A stretch of 64,000 nucleotides of DNA from Candidatus Jordarchaeales archaeon. GTDB taxonomy: Archaea; Asgardarchaeota; Jordiarchaeia; Jordiarchaeales; Freyrarchaeaceae. Under the pieces are notes generated by a model. That model made no database searches, had not been told where the DNA came from, and was given only the letters and a program-made list of their open reading frames with translations. How positions within the stretch are numbered: position 1 is the first letter of the stretch; the number at the start of each line of letters is the position of its first letter. A program made the translations under genes and the position numbers. Where the stretch lies: assembly GCA_038889235.1 (NCBI GenBank), contig JAWAHN010000002.1, positions 40,288 to 104,287 on the forward strand, in the 5' to 3' direction. Shown piece by piece: positions 33,845 to 43,238 of the stretch.

Positions 33845-34354
33845 ATGAAGACGCCGATATGTACCTTCTGCCTGAAAAGTGGTGTATTGTGTTCTAGGTG
33901 TCAGGAGAAAATTGAGAAAGGAGAGGTAAGCGACCTGGACATAAAGGTAGCTAAGCGTCTCGTTGAGCTAGAGGAGCGTTTCTCCAGCCTTAAGGACGTG
34001 AAGTTTGTTAAAGCCGTTGAGTCAAACAACTTGATAGTAATAGTTGTTGGCGAAGGTGACACTCCAAACCTCGTTGGGCCCAAGGGACGCGTCATCAAGA
34101 GCCTAAGCGAGGAACTAGGTAACAAGAAGATACGTATAGTGGAAGAGACTTCTCCCCTTAAAAAGACAATAGAAGACATAATCTCTCCGGTCAGTCTCTT
34201 AGGCGTGAACACCGTCTGGCTCCCCGACGGAAGCAATGAAAAGAAAGTGAGAATCCGGCAAAGTGAAAGCAAAAAGCTCCCGGCGCCTACACAGGTGCTA
34301 GAGAAGCTAATATACGACTTAACAGGTGAAAGAGTGAGGTTTGTTTTTGAATAA
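33845..34354 (+). CDS. KH-domain protein, archaeal NusA-like
   Basis: A 169-residue protein with an N-terminal zinc knuckle (MKTPICTFCLKSGVLCSRC), a first KH-like domain with VVGEGDTPNLVGPKGRVIK (GxxG motif) and a second one near LDGV-type sequence ending LIYDLTGERVRFVFE. Archaeal proteins with this order are annotated as NusA-like transcription elongation factors or RNA-binding proteins. ATG 33845 gives the conserved N-terminus; an upstream ATG at 33809 does not. The convergent aspS stops three bases away. Confidence 0.8.
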   Translation: MKTPICTFCLKSGVLCSRCQEKIEKGEVSDLDIKVAKRLVELEERFSSLKDVKFVKAVESNNLIVIVVGEGDTPNLVGPKGRVIKSLSEELGNKKIRIVEETSPLKKTIEDIISPVSLLGVNTVWLPDGSNEKKVRIRQSESKKLPAPTQVLEKLIYDLTGERVRFVFE

Positions 34355-34356
34355 TT

Positions 34357-35667
34357 TTACGGAACAAGTCTATCTCTGTCTCTGGGATAGAACACGCACT
34401 CTCTGATGTTTTCTACTCCTGTTATCACCATCAAGAGTCTGTCCAGTCCTAATCCCCAACCGGCGTGAGGTGGCATTCCCCAGTCAAAAGTCTTCAAGTG
34501 AAAGTCGAAGGAAAGTGGGGATAGGCCTTGCTCCTTCAGTCTCTTAATTAGCAGTTCCTTTTCATGTATCCTTGTGCCTCCCGACGCTAGTTCAATCCAC
34601 TCGTGCATTAAGTCAAAGGCTTCGCAGATCTCCGGCTTATCCTCTCTCGGCTTTATGTAGAATGGTTTCCCCCTCGTGGGCCACTCCGTTATGAAGTAGA
34701 ACCCTTTAATCATCTTTCCAAGCTCACGGTAAGCTGGAGTAGGAATGTCTTCACCCCAAGCCATTGGGATGCCGCTCTTTTTGAGCATCTCAAGGATCTC
34801 GCTGTAAGTGTACCTGGGGAATGGTGGCTTTTGAATATCGAGGCTTCTCTCGAGCACGCTTAACTCTTCAGTGCACTCCTCAGCCGTCCTACGGAAAACG
34901 TGGTATATCAGTCGCTCAAGGAGATCCATGACGTCCTCGGCGTCGGCAAAAGCGACTTCAACGTCAACCACGTATATTTCACTTAGGTGCCTAACAGTCC
35001 TACTCTCCTCGGCACGGTAACATGGCCCTATCTCGAAAACTTTTTCGAAGACGCTTGACAGCTGCTCTTTGTAAAGCTGCGCTGACTGGCTCAGGAAAGC
35101 CTCACGCTCGTAATATGATATGGGAAAAAGGTCTGCTCCCCCCTCAGTAGCCGCGGCTATTATCTTCGGTGTCTGTATCTCGATGAATCCCTCCTCTAAA
35201 AGGAACTCCCTTATAAACCTGAGAACATTGTGCCTTATCCTGAATATAGCGTTCACTTTTGGTCTCCTGAGGTCGAGGACTCTATTGTCTAGGCGCGTGT
35301 CGAGGTTCGCATCAGTCTTCCCAGAAGGGTCTAATGGAAGGGGAGACGTGGCAACGTTTAGAATAACTAGTTCCTGTGGGATTACCTCAGCACCTCCGGG
35401 AGCATTCTCCATTGCTTTAACAATTCCTCGCACAGCTATCACGTATTCTTTCCCTAACTTTTTGGCTCTCTCGTAAAGCTCCTTGTTCTTCTTGGAAACA
35501 GTAACCTGAACCTTTCCCTCTCTGTCTCTTAGAATCACGAAGACTATGCCTCCCAAGTCCCTTACACGTTCAACCCAACCGCAGACAACGACCTCTTTTC
35601 CGTCGAGTTGCGGGGTCACTTCCTTCGAGTAGTGCGTTCTTTTGAGTCTGGGTGAGCTGCAAGCCAA
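34357..35667 (-). CDS. aspS: Aspartyl-tRNA synthetase (archaeal type)
   Basis: A 436-residue class IIb synthetase: an N-terminal OB-fold (VVVCGWVERVRDLGGIVFVILRD), then motif 2 GPCYRAEESRTVRHLSE and motif 3 GWGLGLDRLLM. Length matches archaeal AspRS. No AsnRS or GatCAB gene is in the window to tell whether it is discriminating. TTG 35667 follows GGTGAT at five bases. Confidence 0.93.
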   Translation of the reverse strand: MACSSPRLKRTHYSKEVTPQLDGKEVVVCGWVERVRDLGGIVFVILRDREGKVQVTVSKKNKELYERAKKLGKEYVIAVRGIVKAMENAPGGAEVIPQELVILNVATSPLPLDPSGKTDANLDTRLDNRVLDLRRPKVNAIFRIRHNVLRFIREFLLEEGFIEIQTPKIIAAATEGGADLFPISYYEREAFLSQSAQLYKEQLSSVFEKVFEIGPCYRAEESRTVRHLSEIYVVDVEVAFADAEDVMDLLERLIYHVFRRTAEECTEELSVLERSLDIQKPPFPRYTYSEILEMLKKSGIPMAWGEDIPTPAYRELGKMIKGFYFITEWPTRGKPFYIKPREDKPEICEAFDLMHEWIELASGGTRIHEKELLIKRLKEQGLSPLSFDFHLKTFDWGMPPHAGWGLGLDRLLMVITGVENIRECVFYPRDRDRLVP

Positions 35668-35724
35668 TGCCTATCACCTTTTGCACTCTCAAAGGGGCTT
35701 AAGTGGTGTTGGAGCTCGTAGCTA

Positions 35725-37062
35725 TTAATACTTTGCCGGATCTGTTTTCATTATTTCGCGCATGAGGCAAGTAGCGTAGCTTCCCTTTGGAAGGGAGAAC
35801 GAAAGTAATGCCATGACACCTTTCAACTCGTCATCCTCTGAAACTCTCAAAAGTTTCAGTATTGGCGGGTTAACTAAAGCTTGCCTAAAGCTCCCCCTAG
35901 CTCCAAGCTCCGGCATTGACTTCATCTTAAAAGACTCTAAACTTATTCCAAGCGTTGACAAAATACGTCTAACTATCATTTCAGAAGGTGATCCAGCTGG
36001 AAGAGACGTGTCGTAACCAACCACGGGGAGGGCTAGTGCTGCTTGGCCCATCTCGATCCAGGAATTAATTTTATCTACGTTGCTCTCATCGACCAGCGTT
36101 ACGGAATCCGGCAGGCTGTTTTTTAGCGTCATCGCGAAGTCACCTACAACGACACGGTTTAGTGGTAAGCCAAGCTCCCTCCTATGGCTCAGAACTAGGT
36201 TAAATATGTACGACTGGGCGGCATGGACAAACATCAAGGTAAGCCCCCTCGGAAGCTTCCTGAATGCGCCCACAAAGTCGTTCGGAAATTTAACTAGATG
36301 GTTAAGCATAGCACGCTCGTATACTAAATACTTGGGGAAAACCTTCAACGCCTCCCTAAAGTCCAATGTCTCCGCCAGATGCTTTCTTGCCTCCCTTGCC
36401 TCCTCACTTTCAGCCTCATAGGCGCGAGAAAGAAAGTCCAATGCAGCCTCTCTAAACTCTCCTCTAAGAAGCCGTAAGCCAACCAGGTGAGTTATAGGGC
36501 GTGTCACACCGAAGCGTTGGTGCCCGTAAAAGTTCGGGATTCCCCCCTCACTCCTTATCTCCTGAATTATCCTCACTATTCTCTCTTCAGCCCTCCACTC
36601 CGGCAGGCGTATGCCACGCACATTAATTCTGAAAAAGTTCCCCCAAAGGTCACCCATCTTGACCCCATCACTAGAACGCCAAGCCCCCCTTATAATGACA
36701 CCCCTAATCTTCAAGGCCATCACATCCTCGGGGTCAACTCCCCACACACTCATTCTCTGAACGACAATAGCCCTCTTGTCTTTAACCCCAGCATAGGAGA
36801 AGCGTTTCCGGCTAACCTTCAGTCTCCTTGCCATCTCTCTTATCATTTCAAACGTATCATATGTTCCATGGCGCTCTACTATGAAGACGCAGTACTTTCC
36901 CTCTCCTCCTCGCGCGCCCCAGTCGAACCCGCTACGCAGAACCTCCCCCTCAGAAGTCACCTCTTCGACGATGAAGTCTTTCAACTTATATCTAAGGCAG
37001 CCTCCAACGCCCGGCGTTTTCGTAATGAAGAAGCGCATCCCCATCTCGGGCTCTAAGCTCAA
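35725..37062 (-). CDS. truD: tRNA pseudouridine(13) synthase TruD
   Basis: A 445-residue protein. KDFIVEEV, KRFSYAGVKDKRAIVVQRMSV (the catalytic KDKRA segment) and NFYGHQRFG are the signature parts of TruD/Pus7, and the large insertion domain is present (RHSL-type middle). It converts U13 of tRNAs (and U35 in some) to pseudouridine. The TTG start at 37062 has weak Shine-Dalgarno support; ATG 37044 or 37038 is possible. Confidence 0.92.
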   Translation of the reverse strand: MSLEPEMGMRFFITKTPGVGGCLRYKLKDFIVEEVTSEGEVLRSGFDWGARGGEGKYCVFIVERHGTYDTFEMIREMARRLKVSRKRFSYAGVKDKRAIVVQRMSVWGVDPEDVMALKIRGVIIRGAWRSSDGVKMGDLWGNFFRINVRGIRLPEWRAEERIVRIIQEIRSEGGIPNFYGHQRFGVTRPITHLVGLRLLRGEFREAALDFLSRAYEAESEEAREARKHLAETLDFREALKVFPKYLVYERAMLNHLVKFPNDFVGAFRKLPRGLTLMFVHAAQSYIFNLVLSHRRELGLPLNRVVVGDFAMTLKNSLPDSVTLVDESNVDKINSWIEMGQAALALPVVGYDTSLPAGSPSEMIVRRILSTLGISLESFKMKSMPELGARGSFRQALVNPPILKLLRVSEDDELKGVMALLSFSLPKGSYATCLMREIMKTDPAKY

Positions 37063-37087
37063 AGTGAACCATCTCGCGCTCTGATTG

Positions 37088-37444
37088 CTAAAGCAAAGAC
37101 AGGTGTCCCGTCAACTGGTCTATAATTTCGTTTGGGGCTGGTCCTATAGCTAGAGCTGTCACTGTTCCAGGAGGAACTTCTGTCAAGCCCATGTCACAGA
37201 TTTTCGCATGGGGTAGCCCCTTTTCCTCAGCCTTTCTCTCGAAGAATTCAAGCTCCTCTAGAGAGGAAACTTTCAATGCAACCTTCTTTTGCCCTTCTTC
37301 CATCCATTTTTGCCACCACTCAGGCTTGCTTCGCCTAGCCTCCTCCGCAGCCGAGACAGCTGCATGTGCTACTTGGACCGCTGTTTTACCCTTACTCATT
37401 TTCAAGTCACTTCTAACCAGTATAACCATCTTGTACTCGAACAA
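37088..37444 (-). CDS. pth2: Peptidyl-tRNA hydrolase, Pth2 type
   Basis: A 118-residue protein: YKMVILVRSDLKMSKGKTAVQVAHAAV, VALKVSSLEEL and AKICDMGLTEVPPGTVTALAIGPAP. This matches the archaeal/eukaryotic Pth2, which releases stalled peptidyl-tRNA. TTG 37444 follows AGGTGG. It lies 25 bases upstream of truD on the same strand, a common archaeal pairing. Confidence 0.93.
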   Translation of the reverse strand: MFEYKMVILVRSDLKMSKGKTAVQVAHAAVSAAEEARRSKPEWWQKWMEEGQKKVALKVSSLEELEFFERKAEEKGLPHAKICDMGLTEVPPGTVTALAIGPAPNEIIDQLTGHLSLL

Positions 37445-37595
37445 GCGCCGCCACCTCTAGTGAGCAACCATCACTTTAAACTGCGTGCTTAAAAATGCTA
37501 CAGAGGCCTCGAAATTAAGTAAGTAAAAGTCCACTCTGCGACAACTTCCATGGGTTTAAAGCCCTCGTAAGCGCCACCGAAATTCGCTGTCTAAG

Positions 37596-38978
37596 CTATA
37601 GAGCAGCCAACATCACTATGTCGTTTACATTCGTCCCCGTCGGCCCCGTCACTATGAGTCCATCCCCTATTTCTTCAAAAAAGCTTGTCGTATCATGCCT
37701 TCGCAAGTACTCTTCTGCCATAGCTCCGCGCATAACCCCCCTTTTCACAGTTCTTCCATTGACGAGCGCTCCTGCAGCATGGGAAGCCCCATCCACTCCG
37801 TCGGTGCCAAAACTGACGACGAAAACCTTTCTCAAACCCGCTATCTTCAATGCCGCGCTGAGGGCAAGCTCTTGATTTCTTCCCCCTCTCCCTGCATCGC
37901 CATGTATTGTTACTGTTGTTTCACCGCCCATCACTATTAAAGCAGATCTCCTAAGCGGCTCACCGTTTAACGCCACACTCCTAACAATCCCCCCAGCTAG
38001 GCAGCCAACTTCTCTAGCCTCTCCCTCCATATGAGTCGTCAGGATGAACGAGTTTAATCCCCTCCTAGCAGCCTCACAGGCTACGGCAGTGCAAGCCTTC
38101 CTGTTCGTCGCTACAAGAACATTCCTCACCTTCTCGAACACGGGGTCGCCGGGCTTCAGAGTTTCCTCTACCCTCCCTTCTACCCCCGAAAGGAGCCTTC
38201 TTTTAACGCGCTCTCCGCACTTTTCCCACAAGCCGTACATTTTTAGAACGTTTACAGCATCCGAGAAAGTTGTAGGGTCCGGCGCCGTTGGACCGGATGC
38301 AATATCCTCCAATCTGTCACCGACAACATCAGACACAATCAAGCTCACGACGAACGCAGGATAAGCAATCTTAGCTAGCAACCCACCTTTAACCCTCGAA
38401 AGGTGTCTTCTAACAATGTTGATCTTACCTATGTCCGCTCCGCTTTTAAGCAGAAGTGTGGTGACTTCCTGTACATCTCGGAGCTCCAACCCCTCAGCTG
38501 GAAACGTTAACATAGCTGACCCACCGCCAGAAATAAGGCATATAACGATGTCACCTTCCCCCGCGCCCTCAACGAGCTTAACGACCTCCTCAGCTCCTCT
38601 AACGTTTTCCTCTGTTGGAATAGGGTGTGACGTTTCGAAAAGTCTGACCTTTTTCACGCTAAACATCTTCGAAGTACCCTTCTGGACGCAAACGACCCCG
38701 TCAACTATCAAGTCCCCTAAAACTAGTTCTAAGGCCTCCGCCATGGCACCGCTTGCCTTGCCCGCCCCTACAACATACACGTTGCCTACCTTATCCAGCG
38801 GGAATATTTCCCCAGCCACCGAAACAGCCTTTCCGTCGAATTTCACCTCTCTCTTAACCGCCTCCCTGGGATCTGCAGCCCTTATCGCCACGTCCACCAA
38901 GTCTAAGAGTAATCCTCTCTCTTCACGCTCATCCCCTCCCTCCTCCAAAAGCTCCTCGCGGTTTTTCACAACAGACAT
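37596..38978 (-). CDS. Glycerate 2-kinase (MOFRL/GckA type)
   Basis: About 460 residues. VVGAGKASGAMAEA, ETSHPIPTEENVRGAEEVV, CLISGGGSAMLT and the C-terminal GGETTVTI and SFGTDGVDG segments define the MOFRL-family glycerate kinases that form 2-phosphoglycerate. ATG 38978 with GGGGGT just upstream is preferred over a TTG at 39002. The upstream gene is the threonine-synthase-like wHTH protein, whose stop overlaps that longer start. An aminotransferase and this kinase together would fit a serine/glyoxylate route. Confidence 0.88.
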   Translation of the reverse strand: MSVVKNREELLEEGGDEREERGLLLDLVDVAIRAADPREAVKREVKFDGKAVSVAGEIFPLDKVGNVYVVGAGKASGAMAEALELVLGDLIVDGVVCVQKGTSKMFSVKKVRLFETSHPIPTEENVRGAEEVVKLVEGAGEGDIVICLISGGGSAMLTFPAEGLELRDVQEVTTLLLKSGADIGKINIVRRHLSRVKGGLLAKIAYPAFVVSLIVSDVVGDRLEDIASGPTAPDPTTFSDAVNVLKMYGLWEKCGERVKRRLLSGVEGRVEETLKPGDPVFEKVRNVLVATNRKACTAVACEAARRGLNSFILTTHMEGEAREVGCLAGGIVRSVALNGEPLRRSALIVMGGETTVTIHGDAGRGGRNQELALSAALKIAGLRKVFVVSFGTDGVDGASHAAGALVNGRTVKRGVMRGAMAEEYLRRHDTTSFFEEIGDGLIVTGPTGTNVNDIVMLAAL

Positions 38979-38998
38979 GACAAACCCCCAGCTACTCT

Positions 38999-40399
38999 TC
39001 ACAATAAAGATGAAATTTCATCTAAAGCCTCGACCACTCTTTTCCCCTTCTGCGTTAACCTGAAGTACTTCCTTTTCTCTTTGTAGTATACCTCAACAAG
39101 CCCCCTTTGCTGTAGATCGTCCAAGTGCTGGTACACCGCCTGTATGGAAAGACGCTTCCCGATAGCCTTCCAGATCTCGTAGCCGTACGAGTCTCCAATC
39201 TCCAGAAACCTCAGGATTTCAAGCTTCGTTTTAAACCCGCCTCTAGGCCTCACCCCCATTTTTTCGCTGTCAGCCAGAGCCTCCACAACATAGGGGTCCT
39301 TCAACCCACTCGCAGTAATTAGGCAAATCACAACCTCTGATCGGTCAATTAACCCCTCCTCTCTCGCCTTTTTGAGGCAGGCGATTGAAGCTGCACTAGC
39401 TAGCTCTGAGAATATGCCCTCGTTTTTCGCCAGAAGCTTCTCGGCTTCTAGTATTTCCTTATCTGTGACGTTTACAACAAACCCCCCGCTCTCCTCAACT
39501 GCTCGGGCCGCCAGCCAGCCGTACACAGGGTTCAGAGATATTAGGGGGGATGCTGCGCTCGTCGGTTTCTCAATCTTCCTTAGCTTCACTTTCCCCTCCT
39601 CGTTGAAAAGTGTGGCGCACCCGTCCGGTTGAACCAAAACTAAGCGCGGGGCAGTATCCGCTATACCGAAAACCAAGCATTCTTTAATACCCTTCCAAAT
39701 AGAGTACGCTGTATTCCCTGTCCCGGTAGGAACAATAATTAAGTCGACTTCTCTACATGCCTCCAAGATTTCATATGAGATTGTTTTCTGTGCTTCAACA
39801 GATAGGGGGTTAAGTTCCGGTGTGGCTTGATAGCAGCCATCAACAACTCTTTCTGCCTCAGCTATCGCATCGTCGATTGTCTCCCCACTCCTAATAATGC
39901 GCCCACCGTAAATGTACATTTGAGCCAATTTGCCTATGTTGACGCGCCTTGGAGTTATTATCGTGCACTCAATCCCCGCCCTTGCACAGTAAGCTGCTGC
40001 TGAGGCGCCAAAGTTCCCGTAAGAGGCGCAAACCAGCTTTTTCGTCCCGCTGTCGAGAGCATTGGAAACAATGAGAGACGCTGCCCTGTCTCTGTAAGAC
40101 CCGGTCGGGTTAGTAGTCTCGTCTTTGAGAAAGACTTTCTCTGCGTTGACGATACTGGCAAGTCTCCTTGCAGATCTAAGTGGGGTACCTCCCTCCCCCA
40201 TGCTCACAATGCTCTTCTCGCTAATCCTGGGAAAAACTTGGTAATACTTCCATATGCCCTGCATTTCACTATAAGTTAACTTCACTTCAGAGTAATCGTA
40301 AACATAATCAAGTATCCCGCCACACACATCACACCTAGATGCTGGCGGAAATGGTTCCCTTTCTCTCCCGCACAAAGTGCACTTAAGAACGGCGTCCAA
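38999..40399 (-). CDS. Threonine-synthase-like protein lacking the PLP lysine, with C-terminal wHTH
   Basis: A 466-residue protein. The N-terminus is the zinc-knuckle entry of archaeal ThrC (C7xxC10, C23xxC26), followed by a fold II PLP-enzyme domain: LKDETTNPTGSYRDR, ASYGNFGASAAAY and VPTGTGNTAYSIWKG (phosphate loop). The catalytic Lys in the usual SFKDR is Arg103 (AGA codon), so it cannot form the internal aldimine. The last ~90 residues are a PadR/ArsR-like winged helix (LEILRFLEIGDSYGYEIW, AVYQHLDDLQQRGLVEV). A ligand-sensing transcription factor built on a dead enzyme is likelier than threonine synthesis. Start TTG with GGGGG eight bases upstream. Confidence 0.85.
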   Translation of the reverse strand: MDAVLKCTLCGREREPFPPASRCDVCGGILDYVYDYSEVKLTYSEMQGIWKYYQVFPRISEKSIVSMGEGGTPLRSARRLASIVNAEKVFLKDETTNPTGSYRDRAASLIVSNALDSGTKKLVCASYGNFGASAAAYCARAGIECTIITPRRVNIGKLAQMYIYGGRIIRSGETIDDAIAEAERVVDGCYQATPELNPLSVEAQKTISYEILEACREVDLIIVPTGTGNTAYSIWKGIKECLVFGIADTAPRLVLVQPDGCATLFNEEGKVKLRKIEKPTSAASPLISLNPVYGWLAARAVEESGGFVVNVTDKEILEAEKLLAKNEGIFSELASAASIACLKKAREEGLIDRSEVVICLITASGLKDPYVVEALADSEKMGVRPRGGFKTKLEILRFLEIGDSYGYEIWKAIGKRLSIQAVYQHLDDLQQRGLVEVYYKEKRKYFRLTQKGKRVVEALDEISSLL

Positions 40400-40480
40400 A
40401 CCTTAGTCCCCCAAACACACAACTTTATCTAAATGTAAATCAACATAAAAGTTACTCGTACCCTGTGAATGGTGGTTTTA

Positions 40481-41017
40481 ATGAAAAGCAACTTGGAAAA
40501 ACGCGCGTCCCGCTTACTCTTCCAACTGGAAGAGCAGGAAATCCAGCTCGTCGTCATAAAGCCGGTGCCAAAGTTAAACCTTGGAGAAAACGAAACTCTA
40601 GGCCCTTTCAAAGAGGGCGAGCTGGTTACGATCCCCGCTTGGCAAGCTTTCCACCTAATTAAAGCAGGTTTAGCGAAGCTGAAAAACGAGGAACCGATAA
40701 ACTTGGCCGAGCTTTACAACTATTTATGGAAGGAAGAGCGACAGGCGGCGTTGCAACCCCTCCCGGAAAACTTCTTCCTTAGGATTAAATTCGCCATAGA
40801 AGCCTCCCCAGAAGAGGAAAGGAAGAAGATCGTGTTGGCCCTCAGAGACCTTCTCTGCCGGAGGATAGAAAAAGTTGTCAAAGCGGCAATTAGAGCTAGA
40901 CAAAACTCGAAAGCCACCGAGAACATGCTTCCCGAAGAGAAGATGTTACATCACGAGGTTGCATCAGATATCGAAAACTGGCTGAGCGTACTGCATAGGT
41001 TTTTAAACATAAGTTAG
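40481..41017 (+). CDS. GINS complex subunit (Gins15/Gins51-like)
   Basis: A 178-residue protein with the GINS A/B domain layout: a central helical part, then LPENFFLRIKFAIEA and a helical tail with REL-type residues. GINS binds MCM and the GAN/RecJ-like protein in the replicative CMG complex. ATG 40481 with GGTGG five bases upstream is preferred over ATG 40469. The mcm gene begins 31 bases after the stop, a widespread archaeal pairing. Confidence 0.8.
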   Translation: MKSNLEKRASRLLFQLEEQEIQLVVIKPVPKLNLGENETLGPFKEGELVTIPAWQAFHLIKAGLAKLKNEEPINLAELYNYLWKEERQAALQPLPENFFLRIKFAIEASPEEERKKIVLALRDLLCRRIEKVVKAAIRARQNSKATENMLPEEKMLHHEVASDIENWLSVLHRFLNIS

Positions 41018-41047
41018 CTTTTCCTTCCTTTGGAAAGGTGCTATATC

Positions 41048-43105
41048 ATGCAGATAAACCCTCAAGCTAGGTTTGAATCCTTCTTAATGGAGTACCGTTC
41101 CTTTTCAGGGTCGCCTCTATATCGGGAGAAAATAAAGCAGCTGACCGTGAGCGGGTCCAAGAGCCTCATAGTCGATTTCAACCACCTCGTTGCATTTGAT
41201 CCAGAACTAGCTCGGATGACTATAGAACACCCTGACCGCTACCTCACAGCGGCGAACAACGCCCTTAAGAGCATCCTGCAAGAAACAGACCCTGAGTACC
41301 TTGAAAAAGTCGAAAGAGTGTACGTCAGGCTCTCCAATTTCCCTGAGGAGTACAGAATCCCCTTAAGGAAGCTGAGGGCAGAGCACATAGGGAAACTCAT
41401 CGTAGTCAACGGCATCCTTGTAAGGGCAACCGAAGTCAAGCCCCGCCTAGTTGAAGCCGTTTTCAGGTGTCGTAGATGTGGAGAGCTGATCTCAATATTC
41501 CAGGAAGACAGGGTGCTTGTGACGCCTGTCGAGTGCACGAACCCGAACTGCAGACGCAAGGGACCCTTCGACCTCCAAATCGAAGAATCAACATTCATAG
41601 ACTGGCAGAAGGTAAGAATGCAGGAGAGACCGGAAGACCTTCCACCAGGGCAGTTGCCGAGGAGCATAGATGCGGTGATGATGGACGATATAGTCGACAC
41701 AGCACGCCCCGGAGACAGAGTAACCATAATTGGAATTCTTAGACCCGTCCCCGAAAGTCTTACAGGGAAACGAGCGAAACTCGTGACATTTAACACGATA
41801 CTTGAAGTCAACAATATCGAAGTTGTAGGTGCGGAAGCAGAGAAACTCGAAATAAGCGAGGAAGACGAAGAAAAGATAAAGCAGCTAGCCCAAGATCCGT
41901 ACGTTGTACAGAAAATCATCCGCTCAATAGCTCCGAGCATCTACGGCTACGAGCACATTAAGGAAGCTATAGCACTCCTCTTGTTTGGAGGGGTGCCAAA
42001 AGAAATGCCCGACAAGCACAGGATAAGAGGCGACATAAACGTATTGCTACTTGGAGATCCAGGTGTAGGGAAATCGCAGATACTTCAGTACGTAGCTAGG
42101 ATTGCCCCTAGAGGTCTCTACACTTCCGGAAGGGGGGCCACTGCTGCTGGCCTAACCGCAGCCGTGATGAAGGACCCCGATACTGGAACAATGATTCTCG
42201 AAGCTGGAGCCCTCGTCCTGGCGGACCAAGGTGTCGCATGTATCGACGAAATGGACAAAATGCGCGAACAAGACCGGGTCGCTCTCCACGAAGCCATGGA
42301 AAGCGGCATGCTTTCCATAGCCAAAGGCGGGATAGTCGCTACGCTAAACGCTAGAACATCAATTCTAGCGGCAGCAAACCCAGCTTTGGGGCGTTACAAT
42401 CCATACAGGCCTCCGTCGGAAAACTTCAGCCTGCCGCCGACAATACTCTCCAGGTTTGACCTCATTTTCGTCATGATAGACAAGCCTGCACGGGAACACG
42501 ATGAAAAAATGGCTGACCACATTCTTCACCTACACCGTGAGCACTCAAGTGAAGAACCACCACCAATACCGCCAGACCTGTTGAGAAAGTACATTGCATA
42601 TGCTAGAAAGAACGTGAAACCCCGGCTTTCACAGGAAGCCGTAAAAAAACTACGCGAGTTCTACCTCGAAATGAGAAGCAAGGGAGAGCAGCCCGATGCC
42701 CCTGTCCCCATAACAGCAAGACAGCTCGAAGCGCTAGTGAGGCTTTCAGAAGCCAGAGCAAAAATGGCCTTGCGGGATGAAGTAACAGTGGAAGATGCCG
42801 AGGCAGCTATCCGCTTAATGAAAACCTCCCTGCAACAGATTGGACGAGACATAGAATCCGGCCTCTTCGACATAGACACAATATACCTCGGAAGCCCGAA
42901 AAGTCAACGTGACAAAATGCAGATGATCCTCGACATAATTAACAGTCTAGAAGCAGAACTAGGCGGCCCCGTTCCAATTGAACGAATAATAAGTGAAGCC
43001 GCGGCAGAAAACATTGACAAAAAATTCGTGGAAAAAGCCATAAACCGATTCCTCAGTGACGGACTACTCTTCGAGCCAAAGCAGGGCTACGTGAAACGCG
43101 TTTAA
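41048..43105 (+). CDS. mcm: Replicative DNA helicase MCM
   Basis: A 685-residue MCM. The N-terminal domain has a zinc site around residues 141-170 (CRRCGELI...CTNPNC). The AAA+ core has Walker A GDPGVGKSQ (~336-344), Walker B IDEMDKM (~398), the presensor helix region and arginine finger SRFDLIF (~467), with a winged helix at the C-terminus. It is the replicative helicase. ATG 41048 follows GGAAAGGTG. Single copy in this window. Confidence 0.95.
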   Translation: MQINPQARFESFLMEYRSFSGSPLYREKIKQLTVSGSKSLIVDFNHLVAFDPELARMTIEHPDRYLTAANNALKSILQETDPEYLEKVERVYVRLSNFPEEYRIPLRKLRAEHIGKLIVVNGILVRATEVKPRLVEAVFRCRRCGELISIFQEDRVLVTPVECTNPNCRRKGPFDLQIEESTFIDWQKVRMQERPEDLPPGQLPRSIDAVMMDDIVDTARPGDRVTIIGILRPVPESLTGKRAKLVTFNTILEVNNIEVVGAEAEKLEISEEDEEKIKQLAQDPYVVQKIIRSIAPSIYGYEHIKEAIALLLFGGVPKEMPDKHRIRGDINVLLLGDPGVGKSQILQYVARIAPRGLYTSGRGATAAGLTAAVMKDPDTGTMILEAGALVLADQGVACIDEMDKMREQDRVALHEAMESGMLSIAKGGIVATLNARTSILAAANPALGRYNPYRPPSENFSLPPTILSRFDLIFVMIDKPAREHDEKMADHILHLHREHSSEEPPPIPPDLLRKYIAYARKNVKPRLSQEAVKKLREFYLEMRSKGEQPDAPVPITARQLEALVRLSEARAKMALRDEVTVEDAEAAIRLMKTSLQQIGRDIESGLFDIDTIYLGSPKSQRDKMQMILDIINSLEAELGGPVPIERIISEAAAENIDKKFVEKAINRFLSDGLLFEPKQGYVKRV

Positions 43106-43170
43106 ACCCAAACACAGAGAGCCCCCCATTAACGCGTCCCCGAGGATTCCATCTCAAAAGAAAATTTAGA

Positions 43171-43190
43171 AACTTTAATAACATAAAGTT
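43171..43190 (+). promoter_or_regulatory. AT-rich dyad and TATA element ahead of the M24 peptidase
   Basis: AACTTTA and TAAAGTT form 7-base arms around a six-base spacer; CTTTAATAA within it could be the TATA box, about 60 bases before the start. The symmetry may be a regulator-binding site or may simply reflect the AT-rich promoter. Confidence 0.35.
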
Positions 43191-43238
43191 ACACAAGTTT
43201 GTTTTGTTGTTTTCCCTTGATGAAAGGGGATGTGGAAA

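Noticed and set aside
36487..37056. 189-codon plus-strand frame opposite truD
   Set aside because: Overlaps the conserved catalytic region of truD in antisense; no family resemblance.
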